A stretch of DNA of 56,536 nucleotides from Rhodospirillales bacterium. GTDB lineage: Bacteria > Pseudomonadota > Alphaproteobacteria > Rhodospirillales > WMHbin7. The notes under the pieces are model-generated. The model ran no database searches. It was not told the DNA's origin and saw only the letters and a list, made by a program, of their open reading frames with translations. The position numbers and the translations under genes are program-made. Location of the stretch: NCBI GenBank assembly GCA_016215555.1, contig JACRJC010000029.1, positions 1-56,536 of the forward strand. Direction: 5' to 3'. How positions within the stretch are numbered: position 1 is the first letter of the stretch; every line of letters begins with the position of its first letter. Of the stretch, positions 1-13,526 are shown one piece after another.

Positions 1-103
1 CTCATGCCTTCCGGAGGGCCGAAGGCCCGTCTCGAAGGATGGGCATCGACAAAATGCCCCACCCTTCGAGACGCCTGCGTGCCGCAGGCTCCTCAGGGTG
101 AGG
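1..103. repeat. Dispersed palindromic intergenic repeat, copy 1
   Basis: Two imperfect palindromes lie back to back: a unit with the core GTCTCGAAGGATG, and a second running from ACCCTTCGAGACG to CTCAGGGTGAGG. The same pair of motifs recurs at 2021-2118, 17263-17374 and 46208-46312, always outside genes. It resembles the REP/BIME-type or small mobile repeats common in alphaproteobacteria. Positions 104-252 hold no gene; the AT-rich stretch 150-240 probably carries the promoter of the chemotaxis receptor, but no clean -35/-10 pair was found. Confidence 0.75.
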
Positions 104-252
104 AATCTTGTTTACCCATTTCCATTTGCAGCGTCGAGGAGCCGAATTAATTTTAACGTATTTTATTTTCGCTTGATGATTGTCAAGGACATGCCCTACA
201 TTCACATTATAGTCACATCAAACTAGACTAAATCAAAAGACACGAGGATCAA

Positions 253-1962
253 ATGATAAACAATCTAAAAATCGCGACTCGCATGTGGCTGGGTTTTGGC
301 GCCTTGGCTCTGCTTTTGGCCTTGGTCGTCGGGTTCGTCGTTGTTGAGGTGCGGGGAATCGACGAGAACAGCGAACGCATGACCGGCGTTCGCATGCCGG
401 TCGCCAATGCCAGCGTGGCCATCGAGACGCAAACATTTGCCTCTTTGGCGGCTTTGCGGGGATATTTGCTGACAAGCGATCCGCAATTCCAGGCCGACCG
501 CGCCGAAGCCTGGACGATATTGGATTTGCGCATTGCTGAAATGGACAAGCTGGCGCAACACTTCACCAATCCCAAGAATGTCGAAATGTGGTCGGCGGCC
601 AAGATTTCGCTGTCGGCGCTGCGTCAGGCCCAGGAAGAAGCCGAAACCCTTGCCCCTGTCGATCCCACCGCCGCCCGCAAGATTCTGTCCGAAAAAGCCG
701 TGCCCAACGTGACCAAGCTGGTCGAAGTGTTCGAAGGGCCGAAAGCCAATGATGGCAAAAGAAGCGGCGGCATGGTCGATGACCAGCGCAAGATGCTTGT
801 GGAGGAAGCCGCCAATGTCAGCCGCCTGATCAATGAACTTAGTACGGTTGCCTGGGCATCTTTGTTCGTTGGCCTGATTCTGGCGGGCGTCATCGCCCTG
901 CTGACGGCGAAAAGCATTGTGCCGCCCCTGGTGCAAATGACGTCGGCGATGAACAAGCTGGCCGAAGGCGACATGGCGGTGTCGATTCCGGACAGCACGA
1001 CCCAGGACGAAATCGGCGCCATGGCCAAATCGATGCATGTGTTTCGCGCCAATTTCCAGCGTCAGAAGGAGTTGGAGGCCCTGCAGGAAGCCGAACGGGC
1101 CGCCCGCGAGCTCCGGGCGAAGCATATCGAGGAGATTACCGCCGGGTTCGATCAGGAAGCCTCGAGCCGCGTCAGTGCCGTCGCTTCCTCGGCCAAGCTG
1201 ATGAACGCCACGGCGACGGAATTGTCGGCCACCGCCGAACAGACCAGCCGCCAGGCCACGGCGGTTTCGGCGGCTGCCGAGGAAGCCAGCACCAATGTGC
1301 AGACCGTCGCCGCTGCGGCCGAGGAATTGTCGAGTTCCATCGTCGAGATCACCCGCCAGGTGACCACCAGTTCCCGCATTTCCGCCCAGGCCATGGACGA
1401 GGCGGGCAAGACCCAGGTCATCATGAACGCCCTGACCGAGGCGGCGGGCCGCATCGGCGAGGTCGTGCATCTGATCAACGACATCGCGTCGCAGACCAAC
1501 CTTCTGGCGCTCAACGCCACTATCGAGGCGGCCCGCGCCGGCGAGGCCGGCAAGGGCTTCGCCGTCGTCGCCAATGAGGTCAAGTCGCTGGCCAATCAGA
1601 CCGCCAAGGCCACCGAGGAGATCACCCAGCAGATATCCTCTGTGCAGCAGCAAACCCATGTCGCGGCCGAGGCCATGCAAGGCATCGTCAACATCATCAA
1701 TCAGGTTGGCGAAATCGCTTCCGGCATCGCCAGCGCCATGGAGGAACAATCGGCGGCGACGGGTGAAATCGCCCGCAATGTCGAACAGGCGGCGGCGGGA
1801 ACCCGGGAAGTCACCGACAACGTAACCGGGGTGCAGGCGGCGGCGGGGCAGACCGGCCATGCCGCGCAGTCGGTTCTGGGGGCGTCCCAGGATCTGAATG
1901 TGCAGTCGGATCAGCTAAGCCAGGCCGTCAGCCGTTTCCTGACCGCCGTCAAAAGCGCCTGA
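253..1962 (+). CDS. Methyl-accepting chemotaxis protein
   Basis: A transmembrane chemoreceptor that would pass ligand information to CheA/CheW. The 569-residue protein shows a first membrane helix at about residues 11-32, a helical periplasmic sensor region of about 165 residues, a second membrane helix at about 199-219, a HAMP linker (about 220-272) and a long cytoplasmic coiled coil. The conserved hairpin tip, with [20 protein letters not shown], sits at about residue 412 and identifies the family. The ATG follows a CGAGGA Shine-Dalgarno-like sequence. The sensor region looks like a four-helix bundle and the ligand cannot be told. The gene stands alone, with no che genes nearby. Confidence 0.95.
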   Translation: MINNLKIATRMWLGFGALALLLALVVGFVVVEVRGIDENSERMTGVRMPVANASVAIETQTFASLAALRGYLLTSDPQFQADRAEAWTILDLRIAEMDKLAQHFTNPKNVEMWSAAKISLSALRQAQEEAETLAPVDPTAARKILSEKAVPNVTKLVEVFEGPKANDGKRSGGMVDDQRKMLVEEAANVSRLINELSTVAWASLFVGLILAGVIALLTAKSIVPPLVQMTSAMNKLAEGDMAVSIPDSTTQDEIGAMAKSMHVFRANFQRQKELEALQEAERAARELRAKHIEEITAGFDQEASSRVSAVASSAKLMNATATELSATAEQTSRQATAVSAAAEEASTNVQTVAAAAEELSSSIVEITRQVTTSSRISAQAMDEAGKTQVIMNALTEAAGRIGEVVHLINDIASQTNLLALNATIEAARAGEAGKGFAVVANEVKSLANQTAKATEEITQQISSVQQQTHVAAEAMQGIVNIINQVGEIASGIASAMEEQSAATGEIARNVEQAAAGTREVTDNVTGVQAAAGQTGHAAQSVLGASQDLNVQSDQLSQAVSRFLTAVKSA

Positions 1963-2020
1963 ACCTGCTGGAATTGAGCCTTCAGACATGCTATCCACCC
2001 CCTGACTGATGAAGAACGCG

Positions 2021-2118
2021 CCTCATCCTTCGAGACAGCAGCTCCGCCGCTCCTCAGGATGAGGTGGTTTACGGCTTATCCTCACCCTGAGAAGCAAAGC
2101 ATCTCGAAGAGTGAGGAT
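2021..2118. repeat. Dispersed palindromic intergenic repeat, copy 2
   Basis: It starts CCTCATCCTTCGAGACAG and ends with TCTCGAAGAGTGAGG, with an inner pair CCTCAGGATGAGG and CCTCACCCTGAGAAG. It lies between the chemoreceptor gene and tpiA and could fold into two hairpins in the transcript. Confidence 0.7.
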
Positions 2119-2170
2119 GGGCTTGGACGGTTTTTCAGAAGCCTGCTAGCTCGAACCTCTGGGGGTGGAT

Positions 2171-2905
2171 ATGCGCCGCAAACTGATCGCCGGAAACTGG
2201 AAGATGAACGGGTTGCTGGCCGATGGTGTGTCTCTGGCTTCCCAGGTGGCCGAACTGGCCAAGCCGCGCTCGCATGATTGCGATCTGCTGATCTGCCCGC
2301 CTTTTACCCTGCTGATCGAAGCCTTGCGGGCCGTGGCCGGCACGCCGGTTGCCGTGGGCGGCCAGGATTGCCATGCCAAGCTTTCCGGCGCCCATACCGG
2401 CGACGTGTCGCCCCAGATGCTGACCGATCTGGGCTGCCGCTACGTCATCCTGGGCCATTCCGAGCGAAGGGCCGATCATGGCGAGACGGATGCCGAGGTC
2501 AAGGCCAAGGCCGAGGCGGCGCTGGCCGCCAATCTGACCCCCATCGTCTGCGTCGGCGAAACCGAATCCGAACGCGATTCCGGCAAGACGCTGGAGGTGG
2601 TGGGCCGCCAGTTGAAAGGTTCGCTGCCCGAGGGCGGGACAGCGGAAAAGGTCGTCATCGCCTATGAGCCGGTCTGGGCCATCGGCACGGGTAGAACCCC
2701 CACCCTGGACGAGGTCGAGGAAGTCCATGCCATGATCCGTCGCGAGTCGGGGCTGGGGGCTGGCGTGCGAATCCTCTATGGCGGCTCGATGAAACCCTCG
2801 AACGCCAAGGAATTGCTGGCTTTGCCAGACGTTGATGGCGGATTGATCGGCGGCGCCAGCTTGAAGGCTGCGGACTTCTGGGCCATCGCAAGTGCCTGTC
2901 CATAA
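2171..2905 (+). CDS. tpiA: Triosephosphate isomerase
   Basis: Interconverts dihydroxyacetone phosphate and glyceraldehyde 3-phosphate in glycolysis and gluconeogenesis. The roughly 244-residue protein has all catalytic elements: Lys11 in NWKMN, the His of GHSERR near residue 95, the Glu of [11 protein letters not shown] near residue 165 (which also starts the flexible loop), and the phosphate-binding GGSMKPSN near the C-terminus. The ATG at 2171 is preferred because GGGGGT lies five bases upstream; an in-frame GTG at 2165 would add two residues. It begins the conserved alphaproteobacterial run tpiA-secG-pyrG-kdsA-eno. Confidence 0.95.
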   Translation: MRRKLIAGNWKMNGLLADGVSLASQVAELAKPRSHDCDLLICPPFTLLIEALRAVAGTPVAVGGQDCHAKLSGAHTGDVSPQMLTDLGCRYVILGHSERRADHGETDAEVKAKAEAALAANLTPIVCVGETESERDSGKTLEVVGRQLKGSLPEGGTAEKVVIAYEPVWAIGTGRTPTLDEVEEVHAMIRRESGLGAGVRILYGGSMKPSNAKELLALPDVDGGLIGGASLKAADFWAIASACP

Positions 2906-2979
2906 AGGATAATTTTAAACTCTAGCCAAACCGGTTGCGCAAGGTTAAAACGGCGCATCCCAAGGATTTCGGTGTCGTC

Positions 2980-4965
<1,986 letters not shown>

Positions 4966-4966
<1 letters not shown>

Positions 4967-6153
4967 TGATGTTAAGTGACGAAGAACTTGAGGCACTTCT
5001 TCTTAACGGCGAGTCAGATCGCGTTGAGAGGAAGGCTTCGGCTTCGGATCGCGACAAAATTAGACAAGCAATTTGCGCATTCGCCAATGATTTGCCAGGG
5101 CATGGAAAGACGGGTGTGATTTTTGTCGGCGTCAATGACGATGGCTCGTGTTCCAACTTGGCTATTAGCGACGATTTGTTGCTGCTTTTTTCTCAGATGC
5201 GCGAGCAGGTACAACCCTTTCCGACAATCAGAGTAAGCAAGAGAAATCTGACAGGGTGTGACGTAGCTGTCGTAGAAGTCGATCCCAGCGAAATACCACC
5301 AGTTAGATTCGATGGCAGAACATGGATACGAGTTGGTCCCAGGAGAGCCGTGGCTTCTCCGGATGAAGAGCGACAGTTGATTGAGAAGCGGCGCTCCAGG
5401 GCTAGGCCCTTTGATATTCAGCCGGTTCACGGTTCTGTTCTTGAAGACTTGGATTTGGAATTTTTCCGCCGGGAGTATCTAAACCGAGCTTACGCGCCAG
5501 ACGTTATTGAACGTAACTCGAGAGGCGTTGAACAACAATTGGCCGCGCTTGGTTTTGCGACACCTGATGGCGTCCCAACCAATGCAGGCATTCTCGTTCT
5601 TGGTAAAGCGCCAAAATCATGGATCGGTGGCGCTTATATTCAGTTTGCTCGTTTCGATGGGGTGACTCTTTCTGATCCGATCAAGGACCAAAAAGAACTG
5701 TCGGGACCGCTACACGAGGTTCTTCGTTATCTTGATGAGATATTGAGGCTAAATATTTCGGTGGCGCTGGAAGTAGGCCAACTGGCTTCCGACGTCAAGC
5801 ACCCCGACTATCCCCTGGGCGCGTTGCAGCAGTTGGTTAGAAATGCGGTTCTTCATAGAAATTTTGAGGGAACGAATGCGCCAGTTAGGCTTTACTGGTT
5901 TTTTGACAGGATTGAAATTCATAATCCCGGTGGACCTTACGGTCAGGTGAACTTGGGAAATTTTGGACAGCCATACTTGACGGATTATCGCAATCCCGTT
6001 CTGGCGGAAGCCATGAAGGTTCTTGGTTATGTCCAGAAATTCGGCATGGGAATTGCGCAGGCGAGAACTGAATTGGCCAACAATGATAACCCGCCTCCTG
6101 AATTTCAGCCTGAGACCAACTTTGTTTTGGTCACGGTAAGGAAGCGCAGATGA
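4966..6153 (+). CDS. AlbA_2 (Schlafen-type) domain plus GHKL ATPase-like protein
   Basis: About 395 residues. The N-terminal part (about residues 12-125) matches the AlbA_2/divergent AAA_4 type, with E-R-K at the start, FVGVNDDG and a strand pair before IRVGPRR. The C-terminal part carries a GHKL-like N-box, LVRNAVLHRNF (about residue 288), and the G1-like IEIHNPGG, as in proteins once called RecG-like ATP-dependent regulators. Such proteins are found as regulators and in defence loci; the role here is unknown. Codon use is clearly AT-richer than in pyrG. Starts are crowded: GTG 4963, ATG 4966 and ATG 4969 are in frame and overlap the pyrG stop. Its end overlaps the next gene by four bases, so the two are translationally coupled. 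Confidence 0.75.
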
Positions 6154-7138
6154 AAACTGTAGCTTTCTTTAACAACAAGGGCGGGGTTGGCAAAACCTCT
6201 TTAGTCTACCATTTGGCCTGGATGTTCGCCGATCTCGGCAAGCGCGTCATTGTGGCCGATCTTGACCCCCAGTCAAATTTAACATCTGCTTTTCTTTCGG
6301 AGGAGGCCTATGAGCTTCTGTTTTCCGGAAGCGTGAGAACTGTTCACGGGGCGCTTGTTCCGCTTATCAATGGAACTGGGGACATTTCAGAACCGTATAT
6401 AGATGCTATCGGTGATCGCATAGGGTTGCTTCCAGGCGACTTGTCCTTGTCGCGGTTCGAGGATAAACTCAGCAGGGAGTGGCCCTCATGCGTAGATGGT
6501 GATCCCCGTTCCTTCAGGGTTATCTCCTCTTTTTTTCGCCTCATTAAAAATGCGGCGGATCGATTTCAGGCGGATGTTGCCTTTATCGATATCGGGCCAA
6601 ACCTTGGGGCGATCAACCGGTCGGCGCTTCTGTCCTCCGATTATGTTGTCATTCCATTGGCCCCGGATTTGTATTCGTTGCAGGGTATGAAGAATCTAGG
6701 GCCTACTTTAAGAGATTGGAGGGGGCAGTGGAATGACAGGCTGGCGCGCAAGCCTACTGGCCTCGACATATCCCTTCCTCGAGGCGGCATGGAGCCGATA
6801 GGTTACATTCTCATGCGGCACTCGATAAGACTTGACAGGCCCGTTAAGTCATTTGACCGATGGATGACGAAAATGCCCGCCGCTTACAGTGATTTTGTTC
6901 TGGGCGTAGAAGATGAAACTAGTGCGGAGCATCCATCAAGAGACCGCTACTGCCTTGGCATGTTGAAAGATTACCGCAGTTTGATGCCTATGGCGCTTGA
7001 AGCGAACAAGCCAATTTTTCATCTGACTGCTGCAGACGGCGCCATCGGCGCCCATTACGCCTATGTTAAGGATGCCAGGGACGATTTTGGAAAGCTCGCT
7101 TGCCGGATTGCCAATCAGATTGGAATGGATTTGTCGCC

Positions 7139-7142
<4 letters not shown>
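6150..7142 (+). CDS. ParA-like deviant Walker ATPase
   Basis: A 330-residue member of the ParA/MinD/Soj P-loop family. Seen: deviant Walker A NNKGGVGKTSL at the N-terminus, a switch motif in DLDPQSNLTS near residue 40, and a Walker B-like FIDIGPNLGAINRSAL near residue 145. It has no obvious membrane helix and no HTH domain. No parB or centromere-like repeats lie nearby, so it is unlikely to act in ordinary plasmid partition. It overlaps the AlbA_2 gene by ATGA at its start, and its own TGA overlaps the kdsA ATG. Base composition is AT-richer than its neighbours, suggesting acquisition as a unit with the upstream gene. Confidence 0.8.
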
Positions 7143-9249
<2,107 letters not shown>

Positions 9250-9261
9250 GGCTATTTGTGT

Positions 9262-9330
9262 GGTTGTCGGCCAAGCCGCCATTGAGGCGGCGGCCAAGCG
9301 CCCGTGAGGGCGCGCCCGGCGAGGGACAAA
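9262..9330. repeat. Dispersed GC-rich repeat with GCCCGGCGAGG core
   Basis: Contains GGCCAAGCGCCCGTGAGGGCG and ends GCCCGGCGAGGGAC. It is related in sequence to the 72-bp tandem units at 11387-11544 and more loosely to the GC-rich stretch at 10066-10163. It forms hairpins (GCCGCC/GGCGGC and GCGCCC/GGGCGC) and lies between eno and its terminator. Confidence 0.55.
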
Positions 9331-9338
9331 TGGTATGG

Positions 9339-9368
9339 AAAGGGAGCGCTATCGGCGCTCCCTTTTTC
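9339..9368 (+). terminator. Rho-independent terminator after eno
   Basis: An 11-bp perfect stem, AAAGGGAGCGC (9339-9349) with GCGCTCCCTTT (9355-9365), a five-base loop and a run of five T (9363-9367). It should end the tpiA-eno transcript. The rest of 9369-9721 contains no gene; it must hold the ftsB promoter, but no convincing -35/-10 pair was found. Confidence 0.85.
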
Positions 9369-9721
9369 GTTCAGAAAGCATTTATCCAGAATTCAGCGTC
9401 AATTCAGCCGGCATCTTGCATCTTCATGCGTGTGATGTTCAGCACTGTGCGGTTTTGATGGTTCAGGCCATCTGCGCCGCGCAAGCCCTTCTTTCGCCCG
9501 AGCATGTCCGTGATCCGATGCGGTCTTTCCGCCACTAGGATTGGGGGGCATGACTTTCTTTGCGCCCATCCCTTGACTCCAGAGAACATATCGAGTCGGG
9601 AACAATCCGAGTCGCGGAACGTGAATCCAAAACCGGAACATTTGTGAACGCACTGAATCCAAATAGCTTTTCTATATTTTGGCCCTTGACGCCGCGACTC
9701 GGGCGTGATTCCGTAGCCCCC

Positions 9722-10051
9722 ATGAACACGATGCAAGAATTGCGTCGGCGGCTGAAAGCCATCCTGCCATCCCTGCTGGGGCTTTGTATGTGCGCCTATT
9801 TCGGATACCACGCCATCCAGGGCGATCGTGGGATCATCCGATTGATGCACCTGAAGCAGGAACTGAAGCAGGCCGAAGAGGCTTATAACGCCGTCCATGC
9901 CGAGAAAACCGGCTGGGACGCCCGTGTCGCCGGCTTGAAGCCCGGCTCCCTCGATCCCGACCTGATCGAAGAACGTGCCCGCGTCGAACTGGGCATGGGC
10001 AAGAAGGGCGAGCGCGTCATTTTCATGAATGGTCATACCGAAAACAGATAA
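9722..10051 (+). CDS. ftsB: FtsB/DivIC-type septum formation initiator
   Basis: A 109-residue bitopic membrane protein: short positively charged N-terminus (ELRRRLK), one membrane helix at about residues 13-30, then a coiled coil (HLKQELKQAEEAYNAVHAEK) and the conserved region DPDLIEERARVELGMGKKGE typical of the FtsB/DivIC family. In the divisome this protein pairs with FtsL and FtsQ. The ATG at 9722 is chosen since the helix then starts near the N-terminus; reading back to 9560 adds sequence unlike the family. Its position after eno is the usual alphaproteobacterial one, but the pdhA gene that often follows is absent. Confidence 0.88.
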   Translation: MNTMQELRRRLKAILPSLLGLCMCAYFGYHAIQGDRGIIRLMHLKQELKQAEEAYNAVHAEKTGWDARVAGLKPGSLDPDLIEERARVELGMGKKGERVIFMNGHTENR

Positions 10052-10065
10052 TTCTCAGTCGGGAA

Positions 10066-10163
10066 ATCCCAGCGGAGCGGAGCGACTGGGCGCAAGCGCG
10101 CCCCGCGAGCATTCCTGCGAGCGTGAGCCAAGGCGCGCAGCGCCGCCCGGCGCCTGAGGGGCA
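10066..10163. repeat. GC-rich intergenic repeat stretch
   Basis: Between the convergent ftsB and DUF2125-like genes lies a stretch of short inverted motifs (GGCGCAAGCGCGCC, GCATTCCTGCGAGCG, GGCGCGCAGCGCCGCCCGGCGCC). It looks like a degenerate member of the GCCCGGCG repeat group and may act as a bidirectional terminator. Confidence 0.4.
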
Positions 10164-10166
10164 GTG

Positions 10167-11339
10167 TTACAACTTCGGCAGCAAGCCGCCGGCCTTCTTG
10201 CCGTTGAGCAGGATTTGCCCGTCCGGCGCGATATCGATCTGGTAATCCAGATTGCCCTTGCCGTCGGGAATGCCGGTGGCGCTCAAGATCCCCAGCACGG
10301 CGATCGATGACAGCATGCCCGCCGATCCGCCGCCGCTAATACCTTTCAAGCGATCCTGAACGCCCGACAGCTTGCCGGTAAAGGCGCCGGTGGTCGGGGC
10401 TTGAGGCGGGAAGCGGGCCTCGCCCTTGATCCTGGCGGTCAGGTGGACCGACTGCGCCTGGGCTTCGGTGACCGTAACTTTGGCATTCTGTTTATGCAGA
10501 TGGGGTTCGATCCGGCTCCACAAGGCCTTGCCGAAAGGATTGCTTCCGTCGGCGGCGGCGGGCGCCAGTTCCCGCAGCACCGAGCCCCAATCGAAGGGAT
10601 CGGCCGTGCCTTTCAGGCTCAGGCGCACCGGATTGACTTCCTGCGGCGCCCCCGGCATGCGCGGCGCCGGCGCTTGATGGCGCCAGGCGAAAGTCAGCCG
10701 GCCATGGCCCTTCAGCGGTTTTTGCGAAAGATCGAGACGGGCCTGCTCGATATTGATCTCGGTCCGGTCGGCGGCCCGATAGCCGATGACGGAAGCCAAA
10801 TCGATGGCAGCCTGGCTGGAATCGGCGGAACTGGCGGCGGTCAGTTTGGCCGAAGAAGCGACGATATTGTCGCCCGAGGCGAATTCCACGCCCAGGCCCT
10901 CTAATTCCACGTTCAATTTGGTGAAGGCGCCGCGCTTGTCGTCCCACAGTCCCTCGATACGGTTGCGGCTGAATTTGGCCGCCGCCCGCACCTGGCCGTT
11001 GGCCGTGAATCGCACCAGATCCGAGACATGGCCCGAGACCGTCCAACCGCCTTGTCCCGGCGCGACCAGAAGTTCGGAGGGGCCGAAATCGATGGTGGCG
11101 CGGTTGGCGCCGGAAATGGGGGCCAGCCAGGCCAGTTCCGAGACCTTGATCAGAAAGGCGCCAGAAGCCTGGGCCTGGACCTGGATCGGTTCGGCAAAGG
11201 ACAGTTTGCCCTCGCCGGGCCTGTCGGCGGTCCAGGCGGCCAGGGCCTGGTTCAGGTTGTTTTTGAAGCTTTGGACATCCTCGGCCCGGGCCGGAAGGGC
11301 CAGGGCCAGAAAGGCGAGAATCAGGGCGGTTTTGCGCAT
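10167..11339 (-). CDS. Exported DUF2125-like protein
   Basis: A 390-residue protein with a signal peptide (MRKTALILAFLALALPARA, likely cut before EDVQ), so periplasmic or envelope-attached. The body is rich in beta-strand patterns with repeated phrases about areas and sums, as in the alphaproteobacterial DUF2125 family; no catalytic motif is visible. The start at 11339 is chosen for its signal peptide and an AGAAGG ribosome site. A longer reading frame to 11594 merely translates the 72-bp tandem repeat upstream and is not believed. It is convergent with ftsB. Confidence 0.65.
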   Translation of the reverse strand: MRKTALILAFLALALPARAEDVQSFKNNLNQALAAWTADRPGEGKLSFAEPIQVQAQASGAFLIKVSELAWLAPISGANRATIDFGPSELLVAPGQGGWTVSGHVSDLVRFTANGQVRAAAKFSRNRIEGLWDDKRGAFTKLNVELEGLGVEFASGDNIVASSAKLTAASSADSSQAAIDLASVIGYRAADRTEINIEQARLDLSQKPLKGHGRLTFAWRHQAPAPRMPGAPQEVNPVRLSLKGTADPFDWGSVLRELAPAAADGSNPFGKALWSRIEPHLHKQNAKVTVTEAQAQSVHLTARIKGEARFPPQAPTTGAFTGKLSGVQDRLKGISGGGSAGMLSSIAVLGILSATGIPDGKGNLDYQIDIAPDGQILLNGKKAGGLLPKL

Positions 11340-11386
11340 GGGCCTTCTGATACGGGGAAATCGTGGCATTTGCAAGGCGGCGCCCG

Positions 11387-11544
11387 CCCGGCGAGGGGCC
11401 AAGGAGCGAAGCGACCAGCGGCCATTGAGGCCGCGGCCAAGCATTCCGAAGGAATGCGCCCGGCGAGGGGCCAAGGAGCGAAGCGACCAGCGGCCATTGA
11501 GGCCGCGGCCAAGCATTCCGAAGGAATGCGCCCGGCGAGGAGCT
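11387..11544. repeat. 72-bp tandem repeat, two full copies plus a partial third
   Basis: The segment starting CCCGGCGAGGGGCC recurs at 11387, 11459 and (as CCCGGCGAGGAGCT) 11531, an exact 72-bp period. Each unit holds inverted motifs GGCCATTGAGGCCGCGGCC and GCATTCCGAAGGAATGC. Because 72 is a multiple of three, the frames across it stay open and give spurious reading frames. It fills the gap between the divergent DUF2125-like and ilvD genes. Confidence 0.9.
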
Positions 11545-11665
11545 AAACAATATTCGCCCGGCGCCTGGGGATAACATAAAACGCATACCCCCATGCATGG
11601 GTGGGGGTTGCAAGTTCAGGTCAGCCGATTATCCTCGCACGGTCCAAGAATAAAGGGAGTTTCAG

Positions 11666-13522
11666 ATGCCTGCGCTTCGTTCCCGCGCTTCGACCCATGG
11701 CCGCAATATGGCGGGAGCCCGCGGGCTCTGGCGCGCCACCGGCATGAAGGATGAGGATTTCGGCAAGCCGATCGTGGCCGTGGTCAATTCCTTCACCCAG
11801 TTCGTGCCCGGTCATGTTCATTTGCACGGCATCGGCCAGATGGTGGCCCGCGAGATCGAGAAGGCGGGCGCGGTGGCCAAGGAATTCAACACCATCGCCA
11901 TCGACGACGGCATCGCCATGGGACATGGCGGCATGCTGTACAGCCTGCCGTCGCGCGACCTGATCGCGGACTCGGTCGAATATATGGTCAATGCCCATTG
12001 CGCCGACGCCATGGTCTGCATCTCGAATTGCGACAAGATCACGCCCGGCATGATGATGGCCGCCATGCGGCTCAATATTCCCTCGGTGTTCGTTTCCGGC
12101 GGACCGATGGAGGCCGGCAAGGTGACTATCGGCGGCAAGAGCCGGGCCGTCGATCTGATCGATGCCATGATCCAGGCCGCCAATCCGGCCACCAGCGACG
12201 AGGACGTCACCGCTTACGAGCGTTCGAGCTGCCCCACCTGCGGCTCCTGCTCGGGCATGTTCACCGCCAATTCCATGAACTGTCTGGCCGAGGCGCTGGG
12301 CCTGGCCCTGCCCGGCAATGGCACGCTGGTCGCCACCCATGCCGACCGCAAGGAATTGTTCATGCATGCCGCCCATCTGATCGTGGAAATTTCCAGACGC
12401 TGGTACGAGAACGAGGATGCCCGCGTGTTGCCGCGTTCGCTGGCCGGCATGAAAACCTTCGAGAACGCCATGGCCCTGGATATCGCCATGGGCGGTTCCA
12501 CCAATACCGTGCTGCATCTTCTGGCCATCGCCCGCGAAGCCGGCGTCGATTTTTCCATGAATGATATCGATCGCCTGTCGCGCAAGGTGCCGCATCTATG
12601 CAAGGTTGCCCCCTCGACGCCAGACTTCCATATGGAGGACGTGCATCGCGCAGGCGGCATCATGGCCATTCTGGGCGAGTTGGACCGGTTGGGCCTGATC
12701 CACCGCGATGTGCCCACCGTCCACAGCCCGACGCTGGCCCAGGCGCTTGAAGCTTGGGATGTCGTGCGCACCAAGGCTGACAATGTGGTTTCCTTCTATC
12801 GCGCCTCGCCGGGCGGCAAGCCCTCGATCAAGGCTTTCACGCAATCCAAGCGCTACCGGTCGCTCGATATCGACCGCGCCAAGGGCTGCATCCGCGATGG
12901 AAGCCACGCCTACAGCCAGGATGGCGGCTTGGCGGTGCTGTTCGGCAATCTGGCCGAACAGGGTTGCATCGTCAAAACGGCGGGCGTCGATGCCTCGATC
13001 CTGACCTTCTCGGGCCCGGCCGTTGTTTGCGACAGCCAGGACGAAGCCGTCGAGGCCATTCTGAACAACAAGGTCAAGGCCGGCGATGTGGTCATCGTGC
13101 GCTATGAAGGCCCCCGGGGCGGGCCCGGCATGCAGGAAATGCTGTATCCCACCAGCTATATCAAGTCGATGGGGCTGGGCAAGGAATGCGCCCTGATTAC
13201 CGACGGGCGTTTCTCTGGCGGCACCTCGGGCCTGTCGATCGGCCATGTCTCGCCGGAAGCCGCCGAGGGCGGGTTGATCGGCCTGGTGGAATCGGGCGAC
13301 CGGATTGAAATCGACATTCCCAACCGGCGCATTCAGTTGGCGGTGCCCGACGAGGTGATCGCCCAGCGCCGGGCGGCCATGCTGGCCAAGGGCGGTGATG
13401 CCTGGAAGCCCCTGGCTCGCAACCGCCCGGTCTCGCAGGCTCTGCAGGCCTATGCCATGATGGCGACCAGCGCCGCCCATGGCGCCGTGCGCGATCTTAA
13501 AAATCTTACCCGCAAAGTCTGA
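11666..13522 (+). CDS. ilvD: Dihydroxy-acid dehydratase
   Basis: Dehydrates 2,3-dihydroxy-isovalerate and -3-methylvalerate to the 2-oxo acids in valine and isoleucine synthesis. The 618-residue length is typical of the IlvD branch. Cluster-binding cysteines are visible in SNCDKITPG and [18 protein letters not shown], and the GGRFSG-like region [20 protein letters not shown] is present near the C-terminus. A good AGGGAG ribosome site precedes the ATG. Upstream, a CCATGCATGG palindrome within 11591-11607 lies in the leader. The next gene starts five bases after its stop. Confidence 0.96.
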   Translation: MPALRSRASTHGRNMAGARGLWRATGMKDEDFGKPIVAVVNSFTQFVPGHVHLHGIGQMVAREIEKAGAVAKEFNTIAIDDGIAMGHGGMLYSLPSRDLIADSVEYMVNAHCADAMVCISNCDKITPGMMMAAMRLNIPSVFVSGGPMEAGKVTIGGKSRAVDLIDAMIQAANPATSDEDVTAYERSSCPTCGSCSGMFTANSMNCLAEALGLALPGNGTLVATHADRKELFMHAAHLIVEISRRWYENEDARVLPRSLAGMKTFENAMALDIAMGGSTNTVLHLLAIAREAGVDFSMNDIDRLSRKVPHLCKVAPSTPDFHMEDVHRAGGIMAILGELDRLGLIHRDVPTVHSPTLAQALEAWDVVRTKADNVVSFYRASPGGKPSIKAFTQSKRYRSLDIDRAKGCIRDGSHAYSQDGGLAVLFGNLAEQGCIVKTAGVDASILTFSGPAVVCDSQDEAVEAILNNKVKAGDVVIVRYEGPRGGPGMQEMLYPTSYIKSMGLGKECALITDGRFSGGTSGLSIGHVSPEAAEGGLIGLVESGDRIEIDIPNRRIQLAVPDEVIAQRRAAMLAKGGDAWKPLARNRPVSQALQAYAMMATSAAHGAVRDLKNLTRKV

Positions 13523-13526
13523 TCTC

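Noticed and set aside
104..252. Promoter for the chemoreceptor using TTGTCA (180-185) and TATAGT (208-213)
   Set aside because: The spacer is 22 bases, too long; CATTAT at 205-210 gives 19 bases but matches poorly.
265..1860. A 531-codon minus-strand frame over the chemoreceptor gene
   Set aside because: Shadow of the receptor gene; the real gene is on the plus strand.
11387..11544. CRISPR-like array
   Set aside because: The 72-bp units are contiguous and near-identical with no unique spacers, and no cas genes are near.
11340..11594. N-terminal extension of the DUF2125-like gene through the 72-bp repeat
   Set aside because: The extension only translates the tandem repeat and would put a signal peptide inside the protein.
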